From Patescibacteria group bacterium (GTDB lineage Bacteria; Patescibacteriota; WWE3; 2-01-FULL-39-13): DNA of 8,379 bases. Below the pieces are notes generated by a model that saw nothing but the letters and a program-made list of their open reading frames with translations, did not search any database and was not told where the DNA came from. The position numbers were made by a program, and so were the translations under genes. The DNA is taken from NCBI GenBank assembly GCA_030916925.1, contig JAUPVU010000063.1:1-8379 (forward strand). Reading direction: 5' to 3'. Positions 4,430-8,379 of this stretch are shown here, piece after piece; position 1 is the stretch's first letter, and the number at the start of each line of letters is the position of its first letter.

Positions 4430-6277
4430 CTATACGTTCTCCTTTTTGCGTTTAATAAAAACTGTTAGCGTTATAAGGATAAGAATAAATAGAACACTCC
4501 CAATAATTCCAACGATTATTAATATTGTATTATCTTTATCCGATTCTTTCTTTTCTAGTGTTACGGTTATTTCAAGTGTTTTAGTAGTAGAAGGATCAAT
4601 GATAACTTCCTGTGACCCCAAAACATCTCCAATTTTAACTTCTATCGTATGGGTGCCACTTTCAACATTTTTAAATGTAACTATACCCATCTCATCAGTT
4701 ACTTCTTCCCTAACGTCAGAGTGAAGTATTACAGTTGCCCCAACAACAGGTTTTTTATCTTTATCGAGAATCTTGATAATCAAATTCTCGAGGAATTTTG
4801 TTTCAATTACTTGAGGATCTACAGTAACGACTGGAGCTGGAATTCCTTTTCCTGGTGCAAATCCGAAAATCCTATTGTTAGGTGTTGGAGTAGGTGTCGG
4901 AACGGGCAATTTATCAATAACAATAACATCCGTAATATTGACGTCGCTGGCGGACTCATTATCACTTAGTGTCGTCGCGGAAATATAGTCTGACCAATCA
5001 CCATCTCCACAATCATGCGTCGCCCTAATCTGGAAGAAATATGTTGTACCCATATCCAAGTCTGTAATCGTATCCGATAATTCGCCTTCTTTGGAAATGT
5101 CTTTTATCGTAATATGATTTTCATATTTTTCCTTCGTATAGCGTAAATCTACGTTTTCATAATCATCATCGAGCTCCTCATAAAATAATTTTATTGACGT
5201 CGAGCTATCCGCAATGGCGGATAGAATATGCATCTCCCCTGGAATATCTTCATCACAAGATTCATTTTCAGAACTGTCTTCTGAATCAGAAGTGGTTGTA
5301 ACCGGCGTTGACGTTGGCGTTGGTGTCGGCGTTGGTGTCGGCGTTGGCGTCGGTGTCGGCGTTGGCGTCGGTGTCGGCGTTGGCGTCGGTGTCGGCGTCG
5401 GTGTTGGTGTCGGCGTCGGTGTTGGTGTCGGCGTTGGCGTCGGCGTTGGCGTCGGTGTTGGATCCGGTGTTGGCGTCGGTGTTGGATCCGGTGTTGGCGT
5501 CGGTGTTGGATCCGGTGTTGGAGTCGGTGTTGGATCCGGTGTTGGAGTCGGTGTTGGATCCGGTGTTGGTGTCGGCGTCGGTGTTGGTGTTGGTGTCGGC
5601 GTCGGTGTCGGAGTTGGTGTTGGTGTAGGTGTAGGATCGTCTACTGTAACCGTTAAATTTTGAGTGTTTTCTAATGTATTTAGTACCTCACCGCTAACGA
5701 TTGTCGCAACGGCAGAAGTTGGAGAGTCAACTTCAGACATCGATATCACTTGTATTACATGCTCTCCCGCAGTTAAAGGTTGAAGAGTAATTGTGTACAT
5801 TTCTAATGCACTTGCTATATATGGTTCTGTTACCGCGGCGATGTCTGGATCATACGCAATTGCTGATAAACGTACTTGACCAGTTAAGTTTGCGCTAGTT
5901 ATAAAATCTCCTTCATTAAAAACTCCGGTTGCAGATGGCAAAATAGATTTTAAAGTGGAAGTCGTTATTCCTGTTAAGTCAATTCCTGTAACTGAAAAAG
6001 CTGTCTTGGAAAAAGAAATAACAGTATCAATGCCAACGATTGGGGCTTGGTCGCTATCAATAATTACACTAATTGTAATTGGCGTACCTATACTCGCCGT
6101 TGGAGAGCCGGATAAACTAATTGAGCTTGCAGGATTAACAGCCCTTGCCACTAAAAGATGATGTAGGCCGAGGGTAACAAATAATATAGCGCAGAGACAT
6201 ACCAACAAGAATCTCCTTTGATGAGGCTGTCCTATCAATCTCTTTATTTTTTCTATAGCCTTGTTAATAATCTTCAT
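4430..6277 (-). CDS. Exported cohesin-like / Pro-Thr linker / FN3 / carboxypeptidase-regulatory-like surface protein with C-terminal anchor
   Basis: A 615-residue surface protein. Order: basic N-terminus and hydrophobic segment 22-46 (export signal; possible cleavage after VARA); beta-rich cohesin-like domain about 52-212 ([19 protein letters not shown]... start); Pro-Thr tract 215-325; acidic Ser/Glu patch; fibronectin III-like domain about 349-438 ([12 protein letters not shown] core); second short Pro-Thr linker about 458-466; carboxypeptidase-regulatory-like beta domain about 483-575 ([28 protein letters not shown]); membrane helix about 585-608; cytoplasmic KRKKENV. Cohesin-like and FN3 modules generally mediate protein or carbohydrate binding, so adhesion or scaffolding is the best inference; no catalytic motif is seen. 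The only mature-chain cysteines, C341 and C423, bracket the FN3 domain and could be disulfide linked. The ATG overlaps the previous gene's stop as ATGA (6274-6277), implying translational coupling; no Shine-Dalgarno is visible. Confidence 0.85.
   Translation of the reverse strand: MKIINKAIEKIKRLIGQPHQRRFLLVCLCAILFVTLGLHHLLVARAVNPASSISLSGSPTASIGTPITISVIIDSDQAPIVGIDTVISFSKTAFSVTGIDLTGITTSTLKSILPSATGVFNEGDFITSANLTGQVRLSAIAYDPDIAAVTEPYIASALEMYTITLQPLTAGEHVIQVISMSEVDSPTSAVATIVSGEVLNTLENTQNLTVTVDDPTPTPTPTPTPTPTPTPTPTPTPTPDPTPTPTPDPTPTPTPDPTPTPTPDPTPTPTPDPTPTPTPTPTPTPTPTPTPTPTPTPTPTPTPTPTPTPTPTPTPTPTPTPTSTPVTTTSDSEDSSENESCDEDIPGEMHILSAIADSSTSIKLFYEELDDDYENVDLRYTKEKYENHITIKDISKEGELSDTITDLDMGTTYFFQIRATHDCGDGDWSDYISATTLSDNESASDVNITDVIVIDKLPVPTPTPTPNNRIFGFAPGKGIPAPVVTVDPQVIETKFLENLIIKILDKDKKPVVGATVILHSDVREEVTDEMGIVTFKNVESGTHTIEVKIGDVLGSQEVIIDPSTTKTLEITVTLEKKESDKDNTILIIVGIIGSVLFILILITLTVFIKRKKENV
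5303..5635 (-). repeat. Pro-Thr coding repeat tract in the cohesin-like gene
   Basis: About 333 bp of degenerate 6-nt repeats encode some 111 residues of alternating Thr-Pro, with Asp inserted every eighth residue in the middle. Codons alternate among ACA/ACG and CCA/CCG, making the tract far richer in G+C than its surroundings. It should form an extended, possibly glycosylated linker holding the cohesin-like domain away from the FN3 part. The opposite strand gives an artefactual Gly-Val ORF. Confidence 0.95.
5460..5579 (-). repeat. Five tandem 24-nt higher-order repeats, each starting GGATCC
   Basis: Inside the Pro-Thr tract, GGATCC recurs at 5460, 5484, 5508, 5532 and 5556, exactly every 24 nt, so each unit encodes the octapeptide DPTPTPTP. 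Units 1 and 2 are identical. Units 3 and 4 are identical to each other and differ from 1 and 2 by one base (C to A). Unit 5 has diverged at its 3' end. The pairing suggests recent duplication by slippage or unequal recombination. Confidence 0.95.
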
Positions 6278-6701
6278 AATATTTCGATTTGATTAGGGGT
6301 TGTAACAAAAATTGTTCGGTCCCCTTGATACCACTCCAATAAACCAGTAACCCGGATTTTCTGTTCTTTTTTGTACAATACATCTGGTAATGCTGAGAAA
6401 GCAGGGTAGTATTTTTGCTTAATTAATACTTTAAAGTAACCTTTATGATGATCATGGAAACTTAGTATCGTTTGCTTTCCACTATTAAAGTTGTACTTAA
6501 TAACCCCTTCAATAACCACATCTTCTTTATTATGGTTAAGGACATTTTCTTCTACAACGAAGGTAGGCTCTGTGGCAGACACGCTACGTTCATTTTCCTT
6601 ATTACTATCCATATTGCTTTTTAAATTCCAAATGACTAACCCAACAAGAAAGATAATCCACGGAATAAATAATCCTAATGCAATCAACATAGATTTCGAT
6701 A

Positions 6702-6705
<4 letters not shown>
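6274..6705 (-). CDS. Single-pass membrane protein with extracytoplasmic OB-fold-like domain
   Basis: This encodes 143 residues. Residues 5-28 form one membrane helix, followed by a polar linker (29-58, Asn/Glu/Ser-rich) and a compact beta-rich domain (about 60-143). The domain's strand pattern matches an OB fold: [29 protein letters not shown], a helix-like [13 protein letters not shown], then [28 protein letters not shown]. The V-x-G-x-(9-12)-I-x-V near the end is typical of nucleic-acid-binding OB domains attached to secreted nucleases, but ligand binding is unproven and OB folds also bind sugars and proteins. It has no cysteine or catalytic motif. It is coupled on both sides: its ATG overlaps the propeller gene's TGA (6702-6705) and its TGA overlaps the cohesin-like gene's ATG (6274-6277). 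Expression at a fixed ratio with those surface proteins is likely. The domain call is from pattern only. Confidence 0.72.

Positions 6706-8379
<1,674 letters not shown>

Noticed and set aside
4408..4440. Independent promoter for the four-helix membrane gene
   Set aside because: AT-rich -10-like strings (TAATAT, TTTAAT) exist 6-8 nt before the ATG, but there is no -35 or TG extension; any AT-rich gap could give this.
5460..5579. Possible CRISPR-like array
   Set aside because: The 24-nt units are directly tandem with no unique spacers and are in frame in a Pro-Thr linker; no cas gene is nearby.
5214..5663. Long + strand ORF encoding Gly-Val repeats (and an Ala-Ser-Val ORF in another frame)
   Set aside because: It is the antisense reading of the Pro-Thr tract; low-complexity codons leave all frames free of stops. 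The - strand frame carries real domains on both sides.

Overview
The window is an AT-rich bacterial segment (GC-rich only in its Pro-Thr repeat tracts) that uses TGA as a normal stop. Its content resembles genomes of the Candidate Phyla Radiation (Patescibacteria, perhaps Microgenomates): surface proteins with long Pro-Thr linkers, a cohesin-like plus fibronectin III protein, small single-pass membrane proteins of unknown function, and almost no Shine-Dalgarno sites. The assignment is an inference from gene content; no marker gene is present.

Layout. Positions 2-97 hold the C-terminus of a + strand gene, followed by a strong hairpin at 133-159 that separates it from a convergent small coiled-coil gene (194-484, -). 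A 108-nt divergent region then leads into a + strand DEDDh exonuclease fused to a GIY-YIG/UvrC-N-like nuclease (593-1996). Everything after that is on the - strand. Read in transcription order from the right edge: a PQQ-type beta-propeller surface protein (5' end outside the window), a membrane-anchored OB-fold-like protein, a cohesin/FN3/Pro-Thr surface protein, a four-helix membrane protein with an internal duplication, a DUF4256 protein, a class I SAM-dependent methyltransferase, and a membrane-anchored cysteine-rich protein.

How the genes work together. The first three - strand genes are joined by two ATGA stop/start overlaps and the fourth follows 22 nt later, so they look like one translationally coupled cell-surface operon. 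It would make a large exported propeller, a short anchored OB-like protein, an adhesion-type protein anchored at its C-terminus, and a small membrane protein with paired extracytoplasmic cysteines. The remaining genes look like single transcription units.

The most interesting regulatory signal is a repeated geometry. Four genes (593+, 2459-, 3276-, 3900-) have a -10-like hexamer ending exactly 7 nt before the ATG, each supported either by a well-spaced -35 or by an upstream TGT extended -10. This predicts leaderless mRNAs and argues for the internal ATG over upstream TTG starts in two of them. No tRNA, rRNA, CRISPR array or insertion sequence was seen.
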